DNA of 64,000 nucleotides, taken from positions 930,001 through 994,000 of the forward strand of contig NZ_CP113939.1 of NCBI RefSeq assembly GCF_029392315.1, given 5' to 3'. A program made the position numbers and the translations under genes. Below are positions 44,267 to 53,310 of the stretch, one piece after another. The stretch comes from Bifidobacterium sp. ESL0690. GTDB lineage: Bacteria > Actinomycetota > Actinomycetes > Actinomycetales > Bifidobacteriaceae. Every line of letters begins with the position of its first letter. The stretch's first letter is position 1. The notes beneath the pieces were generated by a model that searched no databases, was not told where the DNA came from, and was given only the letters and a program-made list of their open reading frames with translations.

Positions 44267-45984
44267 AGAACAGGAATAAGACTATGAACAATGACATGGA
44301 TAGCGACAAGCGTCGCGCCGGCGTTCCCTCTCTTCAGCAAGCTGTCCTGGGCCCGCCGGCCCCTCCGGCCGCTCCCGGGGTCTCTGGAAGTTCCGAGCAT
44401 TTTCAGGACATTGTCAGTGCCGGGCAGGCGCAAGGTGCCGCGAACGGTCCCGAAGCGGTGAAGGCAGGCGCATCGCATTCGCAGGCGGTTTCGCGTGTCG
44501 TTCTTGCCGTGGTCACCGTCGTGGTGTTGGTCGCGTTGATTGTGGCCGTGGTACTGCTGCCTATGCCGGGCTGGCTCGTCGATTCCGCCAAAGCCGGCAA
44601 TGCCACCGCTGCCAAGCAAGTCGAGCAGACGGATCTGACCTATTATTGCCCCTCCCGCATGGCGCTTTCGGACAACGGGAAATATGGCGACAGCGAGTTC
44701 CAGTCTTCGGAAGGCAACGTGGCTTCATCGGCGCGATACTCCGCTTTCGGCTCGGTCTACGAGGCGAGCGTGGGCGCGGTGACCAACGGCAGCGAGGCCG
44801 ATAACAAGAAACTCACCGGCAAAGACACCGTCGATTCCGCTATGGTCAAAACCTATTCCGGCACCGCCGACCATGGCTCGCAGGCGTTCGAGACACGCCT
44901 TCTGGCTGCAAAATCCGGTACCGGTGCCGCCGCATCCGTAGCTTCTTGGGCCACCGATGGCGACTTGAAGGGTCTGGCGGCCTCCACTTGTGTCGCGCCT
45001 GCGCTCGAACAGGACTTCCTCTTGGGGCCCACCACCACCGGGTCGACGCAACAATTGTCCGTCGCCAATTTCTCCTCGAAGGCGACTTCGTTGCAGGTTC
45101 AGATCTGGAGCACCAAGCATGGCACGCCTTTACAGCTTTCCACCGGAAACGTCGTCAATATCGGCGCCAACGGCGAGACGAATGTGGAACTTTCCGCCGC
45201 GGCACCCGGCAATGAGGCGCTTTTCGTGAAGGTCAAGAGCAAGGAAACCCCGATTGCCGCGGTCGTACGCAGCGTCGAGCTGGATGGCCTGAACGCCAAA
45301 GGTTCTGATTATGCGGTGCCGCTGAACGCCGCGACAACGAAGGCCTATCTGCCCGGGATTACCGGCGATGACGCGGTGACCGTATTGGCCCGTGCCGAAC
45401 AGACCACGGATTTGAACCTTTCGTGGATTGACGGCAATGGGGCTTCGGCTGCCAAAACGCAGCATCTTGAAGCCGGCAAAGTCTTCGCCGTCGACTTGGG
45501 CAAGGCTCCCGACGGGGTTACCGGGCTTCAGGCGAGTGCGGCAAGTCCCGTCGATGTTACCGCCAAAGTGACCCAGAACGCGGATTCCGGCACCGATTTC
45601 GCCTATGTCGCGCCTTCTCAGAGCTTCGCCCAATCAGCCGTGGTGATTCCTGATCATACCGATGGCGTGATCACGTTGCTCAACACCTCCGACAGCGAGA
45701 CCAAGGCCACGTTGCAGGGCTATGACGCTTCCGGCAAACCTGCGGGAAGCAAACAGGTCAGCATTCCGGGCAACGCCGGGACGAGTGTCGCAGCCAAGGA
45801 CGTTGACCAAAACGCCGTGATGTTCACGCTGAAAAACGGCAAGGACGTATCGATGGGCGTGAGACTAACGCAGTCAGATGTTCAGGGGGCCAATCTCGCC
45901 TCGGTCGCCTACCTCGCCTCTTCGGGTCTCGAGCCGCGCAATATGAAGGTGTGGGTCAACGACAACGCCGGAATCGTGCACTGA
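44263..45984 (+). CDS. DUF5719 family membrane-anchored protein
   Basis: A conserved actinobacterial envelope protein of unknown function, 573 residues. The ATG at 44263 overlaps the glycosyltransferase stop (ATGA), indicating coupled translation; another ATG at 44284 is possible. A cytoplasmic stretch of about 80 residues precedes one membrane helix (VVLAVVTVVVLVALIVAVVLLPM); the rest is a beta-rich exported region starting with the family's TYYCPSRMAL and containing repeated strand-turn units (for example VVIPDHTDGVITLLNTSDSETKATLQGYDASG). The pairing with a GT2-type membrane protein is common in actinobacteria and suggests an accessory role in cell wall polymer synthesis. Confidence 0.82.
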   Translation: MKNRNKTMNNDMDSDKRRAGVPSLQQAVLGPPAPPAAPGVSGSSEHFQDIVSAGQAQGAANGPEAVKAGASHSQAVSRVVLAVVTVVVLVALIVAVVLLPMPGWLVDSAKAGNATAAKQVEQTDLTYYCPSRMALSDNGKYGDSEFQSSEGNVASSARYSAFGSVYEASVGAVTNGSEADNKKLTGKDTVDSAMVKTYSGTADHGSQAFETRLLAAKSGTGAAASVASWATDGDLKGLAASTCVAPALEQDFLLGPTTTGSTQQLSVANFSSKATSLQVQIWSTKHGTPLQLSTGNVVNIGANGETNVELSAAAPGNEALFVKVKSKETPIAAVVRSVELDGLNAKGSDYAVPLNAATTKAYLPGITGDDAVTVLARAEQTTDLNLSWIDGNGASAAKTQHLEAGKVFAVDLGKAPDGVTGLQASAASPVDVTAKVTQNADSGTDFAYVAPSQSFAQSAVVIPDHTDGVITLLNTSDSETKATLQGYDASGKPAGSKQVSIPGNAGTSVAAKDVDQNAVMFTLKNGKDVSMGVRLTQSDVQGANLASVAYLASSGLEPRNMKVWVNDNAGIVH

Positions 45985-46071
45985 AGTGTTGGCATGAGCT
46001 GCTGGTATTTTTCTGCTGTTTTCATTCTGTGATAATGCCGTGATGTCGACAAATCGGTGAAGCGGAATGCG

Positions 46072-46509
46072 CTAGAGTTCGGTGCCGGTCCAGTCGGGGT
46101 CGATTTCCTCCGGGCGACGGCCGTAGAGATCGGCGAGCCTTGCGACCAAGGCATCGCGGATGGCCCATTCGAGTTCCGCTTTGTTCGGATGATGCATCTG
46201 CATGGGCATGCGGTAGAGCACAATACGCGCCGGAATGCCATGGTTGGCGGGGAAACTCTGTGATGTCGGGTTGCGCTTGGGCTCCCAAGGCGCGGGGGTG
46301 AAAGGCGGTACATCCTCGACCGCGAACTGCAACGGGCGCACGAGCTCGGGCCACGCTGCAAGCAGACGCCGGATCTGGGAGGAGACCATGTCGTCGAACA
46401 TGCCGCTTCGGGTGCGGTAGCGGGGCAGACGCACGCCGAACATCGGGGTTCTCGAGCCGCGTCCGTGCCGGTTCCGATAGACGTGGGTTTGCCAAGGTGG
46501 TCGCAACAT
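46072..46509 (-). CDS. Zincin-like metallopeptidase family protein lacking HExxH
   Basis: A 145-residue protein of the bacterial zincin-like family (PF06262 type). The family core is recognisable: ELVRPLQFAVEDVPPFTP, ARIVLYRMPM and the closing LADLYGRRPEEIDPDW. At the position where most members have the zinc motif HExxH before this end, the sequence reads RDALVARLADLYG, so the metal ligands are missing and peptidase activity is doubtful. The N-terminus is arginine-rich. No strong ribosome binding site is seen before 46509. It is divergent from the HAD-type gene across a 92-base gap. Confidence 0.75.
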   Translation of the reverse strand: MLRPPWQTHVYRNRHGRGSRTPMFGVRLPRYRTRSGMFDDMVSSQIRRLLAAWPELVRPLQFAVEDVPPFTPAPWEPKRNPTSQSFPANHGIPARIVLYRMPMQMHHPNKAELEWAIRDALVARLADLYGRRPEEIDPDWTGTEL

Positions 46510-46601
46510 GGTTTCATTCTATGGTGCGCCATAGGCATTGGTGGTCGTAACATAAAAGGGTATCGGCTGCCGGGGCAGCCCACGAAACGAACGGAGCATC
46601 G

Positions 46602-47414
46602 ATGGCAGCAGGGGTGAATGCGGCGATAGAGACGTGGCGTGACCACGATCTTTCCGAACTCGTGAATGGTATCAAGGTGATTGCCTTCGATTTGGATAAT
46701 ACGCTCGCTCGCTCAAAGAAACCGATGCATGCCGACATGGCCTCACGCTTTTCCGCACTGACGCGCCTCATCGATGTGGCCGTCATCACCGGCGGCCGCT
46801 TCGAACTGGTCGAAAGCCAGGTACTCGACGTGCTCGAGCCGAATGCCTGCCGTTCCCGTATCCACGTCATGCCCACCAGCGGTACGCGCTATTACCGTTG
46901 GAACGACGGGGCTTGGCAGTGCATTTATGCCAACGAATTGGATATGGCCGATCGCAAGCGTGCCATCGCTTCCATCGAACGGCACGCGCGAGAGCAGGGC
47001 ATCTGGCTGGAGCACACCTGGGGGCCGCGTATCGAGGACCGTGGCAGCCAGATCACGTTTTCCGCGTTGGGTCAGGAAGCCCCGGTCGACGAAAAAGAGC
47101 ATTGGGATCCTTGCAACGCCAAGAAGAACCGGCTTGCCGAGGCGGTGGCCGCCGATCTGCCGAACCTGGTAGTGCGTTCCGGGGGCTCGACCAGCATTGA
47201 CATTTCGGCGCGTGGCGTCGATAAGGCCTATGCCGTGCGCAAGCTGTGCGATATTTTGGGCTGCCAAGTTGATCAGGTCGTTTTCATCGGCGATCGCATG
47301 GATCCGGACGGCAATGACTATCCGGCGGCCATCATCGGCACCAAGCCGATTCTTGTCTCCGGACCCCTTGACACCCTTCAGGTCTGCGACCGTCTCATCG
47401 CCGCTTTGTCGTGA
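46602..47414 (+). CDS. HAD-IIB hydrolase, phosphomannomutase-like
   Basis: A 270-residue haloacid-dehalogenase-superfamily enzyme. Motif I is FDLDNTLA (about residues 29-36) with both catalytic aspartates, motif II VITGGR, motif III the Lys of VDKAYAV, and motif IV GDRMDPDGND. The stretch SGGSTSIDISARGVDKAYAVRKL closely resembles the eukaryotic-type phosphomannomutase group, so sugar phosphate mutase or phosphatase activity is likely. GGAGC precedes the ATG. It follows the glycopolymer genes, where a mannose- or glucose-phosphate enzyme would make sense, but the exact substrate is not visible. Confidence 0.83.
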   Translation: MAAGVNAAIETWRDHDLSELVNGIKVIAFDLDNTLARSKKPMHADMASRFSALTRLIDVAVITGGRFELVESQVLDVLEPNACRSRIHVMPTSGTRYYRWNDGAWQCIYANELDMADRKRAIASIERHAREQGIWLEHTWGPRIEDRGSQITFSALGQEAPVDEKEHWDPCNAKKNRLAEAVAADLPNLVVRSGGSTSIDISARGVDKAYAVRKLCDILGCQVDQVVFIGDRMDPDGNDYPAAIIGTKPILVSGPLDTLQVCDRLIAALS

Positions 47415-47519
47415 TTCCCTTTTCGTTACGACACGCCCGAAATGTGGATAACCCATAGCATCCGACCACAGTGGTCGGTTTTGCCTCGGTAACGATTGAA
47501 AATTCGCTAATGTCGAGAT

Positions 47520-48236
47520 ATGCGAACCGTTGTTTTACGATTTTTCGATGTATTGCGCGCATGGCTTGCGGCCATTGAAGATGTGCTGCTGCCGCGTGGC
47601 TGCGCCGGATGCGACAAGCCGGACGAAGTGCTCTGCCCCTCTTGCGCCTCACTTTTCGGGCATGCGTATCCGAAGGCGTTGCCGGGGGATGCCGGATGCT
47701 GCTATGGATGCTCCTGGTATCGAGGGGCGGTCCGCCAGGCGATCCTCAACTGGAAAGACCACGGCGATGAGGAGTGTGACCGTGCTTTCGCTTTGGTACT
47801 TGCCGATTTGGCGTTGAAAGTGGTTGCACAAGAAAGCCCTTATAGCCGCACACGTTCTCTCGCTTTGATTCCGGCGCCTTCTTCGCCTTCTTCAATGCAC
47901 CGGCGTGGCCGATGGCAGACATTGCCGCTTGTCAGATTGATGGCACGGCGCTTGGATAGCCTCGGTTTTTCGGTCGTGACGAAACCGGTGTTGAAACTTG
48001 AAGGCGTACACGGCAAATCCGTCCAGGCGTCAAGCGCTCAATCCCGTTCGCGAAGAATTGAAGGGCATGTGCGCGTCATTGAGGATCTGAAGGGCGACGA
48101 TTCGTTGTTCATCGTGGTCGACGACATCGTAACCACCGGTGCCACGATGGGCCAGTGCATCTCTGCATTGCGTGCGGCTGGTGCCCGTAATGTCATCGGG
48201 CTCGCATTGGCTTGCACGCCGAATCGAGATGAATAA
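47520..48236 (+). CDS. ComF family phosphoribosyltransferase-like protein
   Basis: A 238-residue protein with an N-terminal four-cysteine zinc site (RGCAGCDKPDEVLCPSCASLF, about residues 26-46), a further CCYGCSWYRGAVRQAILNWK element, and a C-terminal type I phosphoribosyltransferase fold with the PRPP-binding signature FIVVDDIVTTGATM near residue 200. Members help natural transformation in some Firmicutes and Proteobacteria, probably as helicase partners; in actinobacteria the role is not settled. It runs toward the convergent umuC gene with only 25 bases between them. Confidence 0.9.
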   Translation: MRTVVLRFFDVLRAWLAAIEDVLLPRGCAGCDKPDEVLCPSCASLFGHAYPKALPGDAGCCYGCSWYRGAVRQAILNWKDHGDEECDRAFALVLADLALKVVAQESPYSRTRSLALIPAPSSPSSMHRRGRWQTLPLVRLMARRLDSLGFSVVTKPVLKLEGVHGKSVQASSAQSRSRRIEGHVRVIEDLKGDDSLFIVVDDIVTTGATMGQCISALRAAGARNVIGLALACTPNRDE

Positions 48237-48261
48237 CGGGGTGTATTGCGGGTTAAATTGG

Positions 48262-49578
48262 CTAATTGGCATGGGCCACGGCCATCTCATCCCAGCGCGT
48301 GGTGCAGCGCGGGGAAAGCATCTCACGCCTCATCGTCCATGAAGCTGACGTGTCCTCGTCGTTTCGTCCGTTTCCGCGCATGCCGCCATAGCCGATACCG
48401 ACCCGCGCCGTGCCGAATTTCTTGTTGGCCTCGTCGATGACGGCTCCCAGATTGTGGCTGTCGCGTCTGGCTTCGAACCCGTGCAAAGTGTTGAAATCCT
48501 TGGCATCCTGCAGGCCGAGCAGCAGCACCCCTGCGCGGATGTAATGGGCATGCGGGTCGGCCCGGCCGCGCATGGCCTCGCACGCGGCTTTGGCAATGGC
48601 AAGCGGGTCGTCGCTCGGATCGTGCAAGGTGGTGGTCGCATGAAACGACTGATAGCTGTTTTCCGGTCCGAAGGGACTGGTGGCGCAGAACGCGGCGACG
48701 TGCGAACACAGGCTCGACTGACGGCGCAGTCTCCGGCATGCCTTCTGCGCGTAAACACTCAGGGCCTGGTTCAGCTGGGCCACGTCAGTGATGGGTTTTG
48801 AGAACATCCGCGAGCACAATATCTCGGATTTGCGTTTGCCGTCGTTGGCGCTGGCGTCGCCGACGATGCAGGGGATGCCGTTGAGTTCCAGCACAGTGCG
48901 TTCCAAGGTGATGGAAAAACGGTGCCGGACAGACACCGGATCCTGATTTCGTAGGTCGAGCGCGGTGACGATGCCCATGGCCTGCAGCTTGCGGGTGAGC
49001 CGTCTGCCCACACCCCACACGTCGCTTACCGGTATGGAGGCGAGGGCCGCATCGCCGTATTGCGCCTCGATCTCGCTCCACAGACTCACGCCGCCACTTG
49101 AAGGATGCCGTTTGGCCCAGTGGTTGGCTACTTTGGCCAGCGTCTTGCTTGGCGCAATGCCTACGCTCACTGGCACGCCGACGCCCTCCAGCACGGCTTT
49201 GCGCATAGCCTTCGAAATCTGCACAGTCTGAGCAGCATCCGTTGAAGGGGAGAGGAAGCATTCGTCGATGGAATAGATTTCCTGACCGGGCATGAACCGG
49301 CTCATCACCGACATCATTCGTGCCGAAAGACTGGCGTACAACTCATAGTTCGAGCTGCGGGCCACCACGCCGGCCTGTTGCGCCTCCTCGCGGATGCTGA
49401 ACCACGGCGTGCCCTCTTTGATGCCCAGCCGTTTCGCCTCCGCGCTGCGGGCCACCACGCACCCATCATTGTTGGAAAGCACCACAACCGGTCTGTTGGC
49501 CAGTCTCGGGTCGAAAACGCGCTCGCAGGAGGCGAAGAAGCTGTTCGCATCGGCCAGCACCTGAAGCGATTTGCTCAT
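48262..49578 (-). CDS. umuC: Y-family DNA polymerase, UmuC type
   Basis: Translesion DNA polymerase subunit of a UmuD'2C-like mutasome. From ATG 49578 it is 438 residues. Visible are [18 protein letters not shown] at the start with the first catalytic Asp, [15 protein letters not shown], and YSIDECFL with the second acidic pair near residues 100-108; then the thumb ([22 protein letters not shown]) and little-finger regions. The umuD-like gene ends 8 bases before it, so the two are one operon controlled by SOS boxes upstream of umuD. The extra 19 residues of a longer reading from 49635 would overlap umuD and lack family support. Confidence 0.95.
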   Translation of the reverse strand: MSKSLQVLADANSFFASCERVFDPRLANRPVVVLSNNDGCVVARSAEAKRLGIKEGTPWFSIREEAQQAGVVARSSNYELYASLSARMMSVMSRFMPGQEIYSIDECFLSPSTDAAQTVQISKAMRKAVLEGVGVPVSVGIAPSKTLAKVANHWAKRHPSSGGVSLWSEIEAQYGDAALASIPVSDVWGVGRRLTRKLQAMGIVTALDLRNQDPVSVRHRFSITLERTVLELNGIPCIVGDASANDGKRKSEILCSRMFSKPITDVAQLNQALSVYAQKACRRLRRQSSLCSHVAAFCATSPFGPENSYQSFHATTTLHDPSDDPLAIAKAACEAMRGRADPHAHYIRAGVLLLGLQDAKDFNTLHGFEARRDSHNLGAVIDEANKKFGTARVGIGYGGMRGNGRNDEDTSASWTMRREMLSPRCTTRWDEMAVAHAN

Positions 49579-49586
49579 GTCGCCTG

Positions 49587-50237
49587 CTAACCCCGGCGTT
49601 GTGGGAAGGGGTAGATGGTGGCACCGCCCGACCATCCGCGGCTGTGCTCGGCGAGCCCGGTGGTGCCGTTGGCTTTTGCTGGGGTGCCGGAATCGTATGT
49701 GGAAGTGTTCGACATGCCGGGGCGGGTGACGCCCGGCAGAGCGGAGCCGAAGCGGCTCGAACGGCTTTGGGTGTGGAAATTGCCGATGACCACGCCCCAG
49801 ATCACCAGTTCTTCCGCGTTCTCGGGTGAGAAATCGGGGTAACGGGGATTTTCGGGATGCAAAATCGGCGTCGATCCGCGCATCACGAGGCGTTTGACGG
49901 TCAGTTCGTCGTCGAGGACGGCCACCACCACGTCATCGGCCTGCGGTTCAAGCGAGCGGTCGACCACCAGCAGGTCGCCGTCCCAGATGCCGGCCCCCTC
50001 CATGGAGTCGCCGGCGACGGTGATGATGAAGGTGGTGTCCGGGTTGCGGATAATATGCTCGTCGAAGCTGAAATCGCCCGCAAAATAGTCCTGTGCCACC
50101 GACGGGAACCCTGCGTGCACCGCTTCAAGTGCGATGGGGATGGGTGTCGGTGCAAGCGTCGAACGGAAAATCTGGCTGACTCTGCAATCCTGCCTTGAAC
50201 TGTTGCATGTCAACCTGTATGATGCGCTTGCTGTCAT
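49587..50237 (-). CDS. umuD: UmuD-like S24 peptidase
   Basis: Self-cleaving SOS mutagenesis protein; RecA-stimulated cleavage yields the active polymerase partner. It has 216 residues. The cleavage site is A42-G43 in [12 protein letters not shown]; the catalytic dyad is Ser78 (AGDSMEGAG) and Lys115 (DELTVKRLV). There is no helix-turn-helix, so it is UmuD, not LexA. It is about 75 residues longer than the E. coli protein because of a G/S/T-rich C-terminal tail after [17 protein letters not shown] stands 6 bases before ATG 50237, and an SOS box lies 18 bases upstream of the start codon. Confidence 0.94.
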   Translation of the reverse strand: MTASASYRLTCNSSRQDCRVSQIFRSTLAPTPIPIALEAVHAGFPSVAQDYFAGDFSFDEHIIRNPDTTFIITVAGDSMEGAGIWDGDLLVVDRSLEPQADDVVVAVLDDELTVKRLVMRGSTPILHPENPRYPDFSPENAEELVIWGVVIGNFHTQSRSSRFGSALPGVTRPGMSNTSTYDSGTPAKANGTTGLAEHSRGWSGGATIYPFPQRRG

Positions 50238-50254
50238 CTTGCACCTCCCAATAA

Positions 50255-50270
50255 TCGAACGTTTGTTCGA
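50255..50270. promoter_or_regulatory. SOS (LexA) box 1 upstream of umuD
   Basis: TCGAACGTTTGTTCGA has the actinobacterial/Gram-positive LexA form CGAAC-N4-GTTCG and sits just before the umuD ribosome binding site. Confidence 0.9.
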
Positions 50271-50303
50271 ATATCATTGTGTCAAGAGGTCAAGACAATA
50301 AAA

Positions 50304-50319
50304 TAGAACAAATGTTCGA
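50304..50319. promoter_or_regulatory. SOS (LexA) box 2 upstream of umuD
   Basis: TAGAACAAATGTTCGA is a one-sided imperfect second LexA box, 33 bases beyond the first. A TTGACA (50285-50280 on the minus strand) lies between them, so LexA at both sites would cover the promoter. Confidence 0.8.
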
Positions 50320-50330
50320 TTACGTGGAAG

Positions 50331-51434
50331 TCAGAGAGTAGTCTCTGAAACGGATTCGTCGTCGACGATATGGTATTTCGGCAGCGTGATTTCGAAATCG
50401 GTGCCGCGGTTGTCGTCGACGACTTTGACATTGCCGCCGTGCAGTTGCGCCGCCCAGCGGGCGATCGACAGTCCGAGGCCAGTGCCGCCCGATTCGGTGC
50501 CCGGGCCGGACTTGCCTTTGACGAAGCGGCGGAAGATGTCCGCACGCGCCTCTTCGGGGATCTGTGAGCCGAAATTGACGACGTTGGTCACGATGGTGCC
50601 ATGCGCCTTGTCTTCATGCGCCTCGATAAGCACGGTGGTGTTGTCGGGCGAGTGTTTGAAGGCATTGGAGATGATGTTGGTGAACAGCTGGCGCAGCCTG
50701 TCCTGATCGCCTTCGATTTCGATGGAATCCGGCACATGCACGTCGACGTCGTGGGCGTGGCCGGCATCCGCGATTTCCAACGGTTCCAAGGTCTCGTCGA
50801 TGAAGTCGGCGAAATTGAACTGCTCGATGTTGAGGCTTGCCGCTCCGGCTTCCATGCGCGAAAGGTCAAGCAGGAAGGCGATGAGGTCGGAAAGCCGATG
50901 GGTCTGGTTCAAAATCCCTTCAAGGTTGGCCGGAGTCGGTTCCACCACACCGTCGGCGAGGTTCTCGAGCATTGCCTGCAGGGCCGAGACGGGGGTACGC
51001 AGTTCATGCGAGACGTTGGCGATCATGTCGCGCCGCATCTGGTCGGCGTGCTGCAGTTCCTCGGCCATCTCGTTGAACGAGCGGGCGAGCTGGCCCACCT
51101 CGTCGTTGCTGCGGGTGCCGACCTTGACGCGCACCGTATAGTCGCCTTCGCTCATGGCTTTGGCCGCGTCGCGCATCTGGCGCAGGGGGGCGGTCAACCC
51201 GCGGGAGAAGAAATAGGTGATGCCCAGCGCCACCACGAGCGTCAACGGCATGGCGATCCAGCCGCTCAGCCCCATTTTCAAGAGGAACCAGGCCATGACG
51301 AAGGCGATGGCCGTGGCGATGACGATGATGACGCTCAGTTCGGCTTTGAGTGATGAGAACAAACCTATCGGGCGTTCGTTGTCCAATATCTTCTTGCCGG
51401 ATTGATGTGTGTGGTTGTTCATCGCTGTGGTCAC
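50331..51434 (-). CDS. Two-component sensor histidine kinase
   Basis: Membrane sensor kinase of 367 residues, partner of the response regulator upstream. Two closely spaced helices (about 35-54 and 59-78) leave almost no outside loop, so any signal is sensed in the membrane or cytoplasm. HAMP covers about 78-130, then HisKA with phospho-His143 in NVSHELRTPVSAL, and HATPase with NIISNAFKHS, GLGLSIARWAA. The start codon is GTG at 51434 with GAGAG upstream; an ATG 12 bases later is possible. A hairpin with a short T-rich tail lies between the regulator gene and this one, so expression may be lower than that of the regulator. Confidence 0.92.
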   Translation of the reverse strand: MTTAMNNHTHQSGKKILDNERPIGLFSSLKAELSVIIVIATAIAFVMAWFLLKMGLSGWIAMPLTLVVALGITYFFSRGLTAPLRQMRDAAKAMSEGDYTVRVKVGTRSNDEVGQLARSFNEMAEELQHADQMRRDMIANVSHELRTPVSALQAMLENLADGVVEPTPANLEGILNQTHRLSDLIAFLLDLSRMEAGAASLNIEQFNFADFIDETLEPLEIADAGHAHDVDVHVPDSIEIEGDQDRLRQLFTNIISNAFKHSPDNTTVLIEAHEDKAHGTIVTNVVNFGSQIPEEARADIFRRFVKGKSGPGTESGGTGLGLSIARWAAQLHGGNVKVVDDNRGTDFEITLPKYHIVDDESVSETTL

Positions 51435-51515
51435 TGGGTTCTCTCGACTGGGTTTCTAAACTATGTCTTCTAAAAAGTAAGGTGTATAAAATAAAAACGA
51501 GGGTCATATGAAAAG

Positions 51516-51531
51516 CAGCCCCGTAGGGCTG
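51516..51531 (-). terminator. Possible attenuator between response regulator and kinase
   Basis: On the minus strand CAGCCC-TACG-GGGCTG is a tight tetraloop hairpin followed by CTTTTC, placed 10 bases after the regulator stop and 82 bases before the kinase start. It could lower read-through into the kinase gene. Confidence 0.45.
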
Positions 51532-51540
51532 TTGAATGTT

Positions 51541-52290
51541 CTACTCTTTCACGGAGGCCGTCGCGGCGTTGCCGTCCTCGGGAGGCTCGAACGCGTAACC
51601 GACGCCGTGTGCGGTGCGAATCAGATCGCTGCCGAGTTTGTGGCGCAGCGCCTTGACGTGCGAATCGACGGTGCGGGTGCCGGAGGCGTCGGGCCAATCC
51701 CACACCTCTTCGAGCAGTTTCTCGCGCTTGAACACTGACTTCGGCTTGCGGGCAAGGGTGGCGAGCAGATCGAATTCGGTAGGCGTCAGATGCACCTGTT
51801 TGCCGTCTTGGGTCACGATGCGTTGGCGCGGGTCGATGACCAGCGTGCCGAAGTCCAGCACCTTTTCATTTTCGTTGTTCTTGGCGATGAGGGTAGCGCG
51901 TTCGACGCGGCGCAGCAGCGCTTCGCAGCGAGCGATAAGTTCGCGCGGGGAGAACGGCTTGGTCATATAGTCGTCTGCACCGGCGGAAAGTCCCATGACC
52001 TTGTCAGCTTCGGAATCGCGGGCGGTGAGCATGAGCACCGGCACCGGGCGTTCGGCGATGATGCGCTTGGTGGCTTCGATGCCATCCATGACGGGCAGCA
52101 TGATGTCCATGATGACCAGATCCGGCTTGATCTGGCTTGCGGCGCGTACGGCGCTCGCCCCGTCTCCCGCCACGCGGGCGGTCCACCCGTTGGCCGTAAT
52201 ACGCTGTGCGATTGCCGTGGCGAGATCTGGCTCGTCCTCGACCACCAAGATGGTACGCGGCGTCTTCTGATGTGCCGAAGTGTTGAGCAT
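51541..52290 (-). CDS. OmpR-family response regulator
   Basis: DNA-binding response regulator of 249 residues, paired with the histidine kinase that follows. Receiver domain: acidic pocket EDE at 18-20, phospho-acceptor Asp62 in LVIMDIMLPVMDG, Thr in LTARDS and Lys in DDYMTKPFSP. The winged-helix output domain ends with TRTVDSHVKALRHKLG and AHGVGYAFEP. The ATG at 52290 is preferred because GGAGG stands just upstream, over an in-frame ATG at 52314. The gene order regulator then kinase is standard. The regulon is not visible. Confidence 0.94.
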   Translation of the reverse strand: MLNTSAHQKTPRTILVVEDEPDLATAIAQRITANGWTARVAGDGASAVRAASQIKPDLVIMDIMLPVMDGIEATKRIIAERPVPVLMLTARDSEADKVMGLSAGADDYMTKPFSPRELIARCEALLRRVERATLIAKNNENEKVLDFGTLVIDPRQRIVTQDGKQVHLTPTEFDLLATLARKPKSVFKREKLLEEVWDWPDASGTRTVDSHVKALRHKLGSDLIRTAHGVGYAFEPPEDGNAATASVKE

Positions 52291-52473
52291 GTATCCTCCG
52301 CCTTTCAAAAACATTGCTACAAATAATTCATTATAGGTGCCGTTGCACCCAATTTGCCGTAAAGTCAGGTTTTCAGCCGTTTAGGTGAGGTTTTGCGGGT
52401 TCGCGGCTGGGATAAACGTCCGCGGCGCGTGAAAAACTAATACACATTGCGTTTGAAGCGTTTCGGAGGTTCC

Positions 52474-53085
52474 ATGGATTACAAAGTTGGGGATGTTGTC
52501 GTTTATCCGCGTCACGGCGCGGCGAAAGTGACAGCTTTCGAGAAACGTACGGTCAAAGGCGTTACGCGCGACTACCTGCAACTTTCTGTGCTTTCCAGCG
52601 ACGGCCTGGTCATCGAGGTGCCGGTCGACAACGCCAAGAAAGTGGGCATCCGTAATATTGTCGACGGCAAGGAAGTCGCCAAGGTCTTCGAGATCCTGCG
52701 TACGCCGATCGTCGACAACGAGAAGATGAACTGGTCGCGTCGTTACAAGCTGAACGTCGAGAAAATCGCCACCGGCGAGGTCAACAAGATTGCCGAGGTT
52801 GTGCGTGACCTGGCCCAGCGTGACGTCGACGAGCATGGCCTTTCCGCAGGCGAGAAGCGCATGCTGACTCGCGCCCGCAATATTCTCACTTCTGAGATTG
52901 CGCTTTCCGAGCATATCGAAGAGGACGAGGCCCAGCACCTGCTTGACGTCAACCTCGGATATGCCCAACCTGCACCGGATGATGCCAAGCATCATACCCA
53001 GGCTCCTGAGGAGCCGGCGAGCCAGACGTTGGCGAGAATCGAAGCCGAAAACAAGGAAGCCAAGAGCTCCAAGAAAAAGAAGTAA
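52474..53085 (+). CDS. carD: CarD family transcriptional regulator
   Basis: Binds RNA polymerase beta and stabilises open promoter complexes, an essential global factor in actinobacteria. The 203-residue protein has the N-terminal Tudor-like RNA polymerase interaction domain (MDYKVGDVVVYPRHGAAKV, IEVPVDNAKKVGIR) and the C-terminal helical DNA-contact domain (WSRRYKLNVEKIATGEVNKIAEVVRDL, LSAGEKRML). A tail of about 40 polar residues ends in lysines. CGGAGG precedes ATG 52474; an upstream in-frame ATG at 52447 is less likely. It is divergent from the response regulator and is followed by a long hairpin. Confidence 0.94.
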   Translation: MDYKVGDVVVYPRHGAAKVTAFEKRTVKGVTRDYLQLSVLSSDGLVIEVPVDNAKKVGIRNIVDGKEVAKVFEILRTPIVDNEKMNWSRRYKLNVEKIATGEVNKIAEVVRDLAQRDVDEHGLSAGEKRMLTRARNILTSEIALSEHIEEDEAQHLLDVNLGYAQPAPDDAKHHTQAPEEPASQTLARIEAENKEAKSSKKKK

Positions 53086-53136
53086 CTGTTTCGGCGGTTT
53101 CTGCCGGTAAAAAGCGCTTTCTGATCTTATGATTTT

Positions 53137-53185
53137 ATATGGTTGAGGGCCATCTCGATATTGAAGAGATGACCCTCAACCATAT
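53137..53185. terminator. Long hairpin after carD
   Basis: ATATGGTTGAGGG (53137-53149) pairs with CCCTCAACCATAT (53173-53185), extended inward by CATCTC/GAGATG. The 19-bp stem lies between carD and the convergent permease gene. Confidence 0.7.
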
Positions 53186-53310
53186 TCGGTTTGGACTTAT
53201 AACTGATACGCTATAACACAATGTTGGTCTATAACCTGATTTTTAACCGATAATCCAGCTTCTGGTAATAGCTCGGTAAACCCTATAGTCGGACTTTGTA
53301 TAAGATTCTT

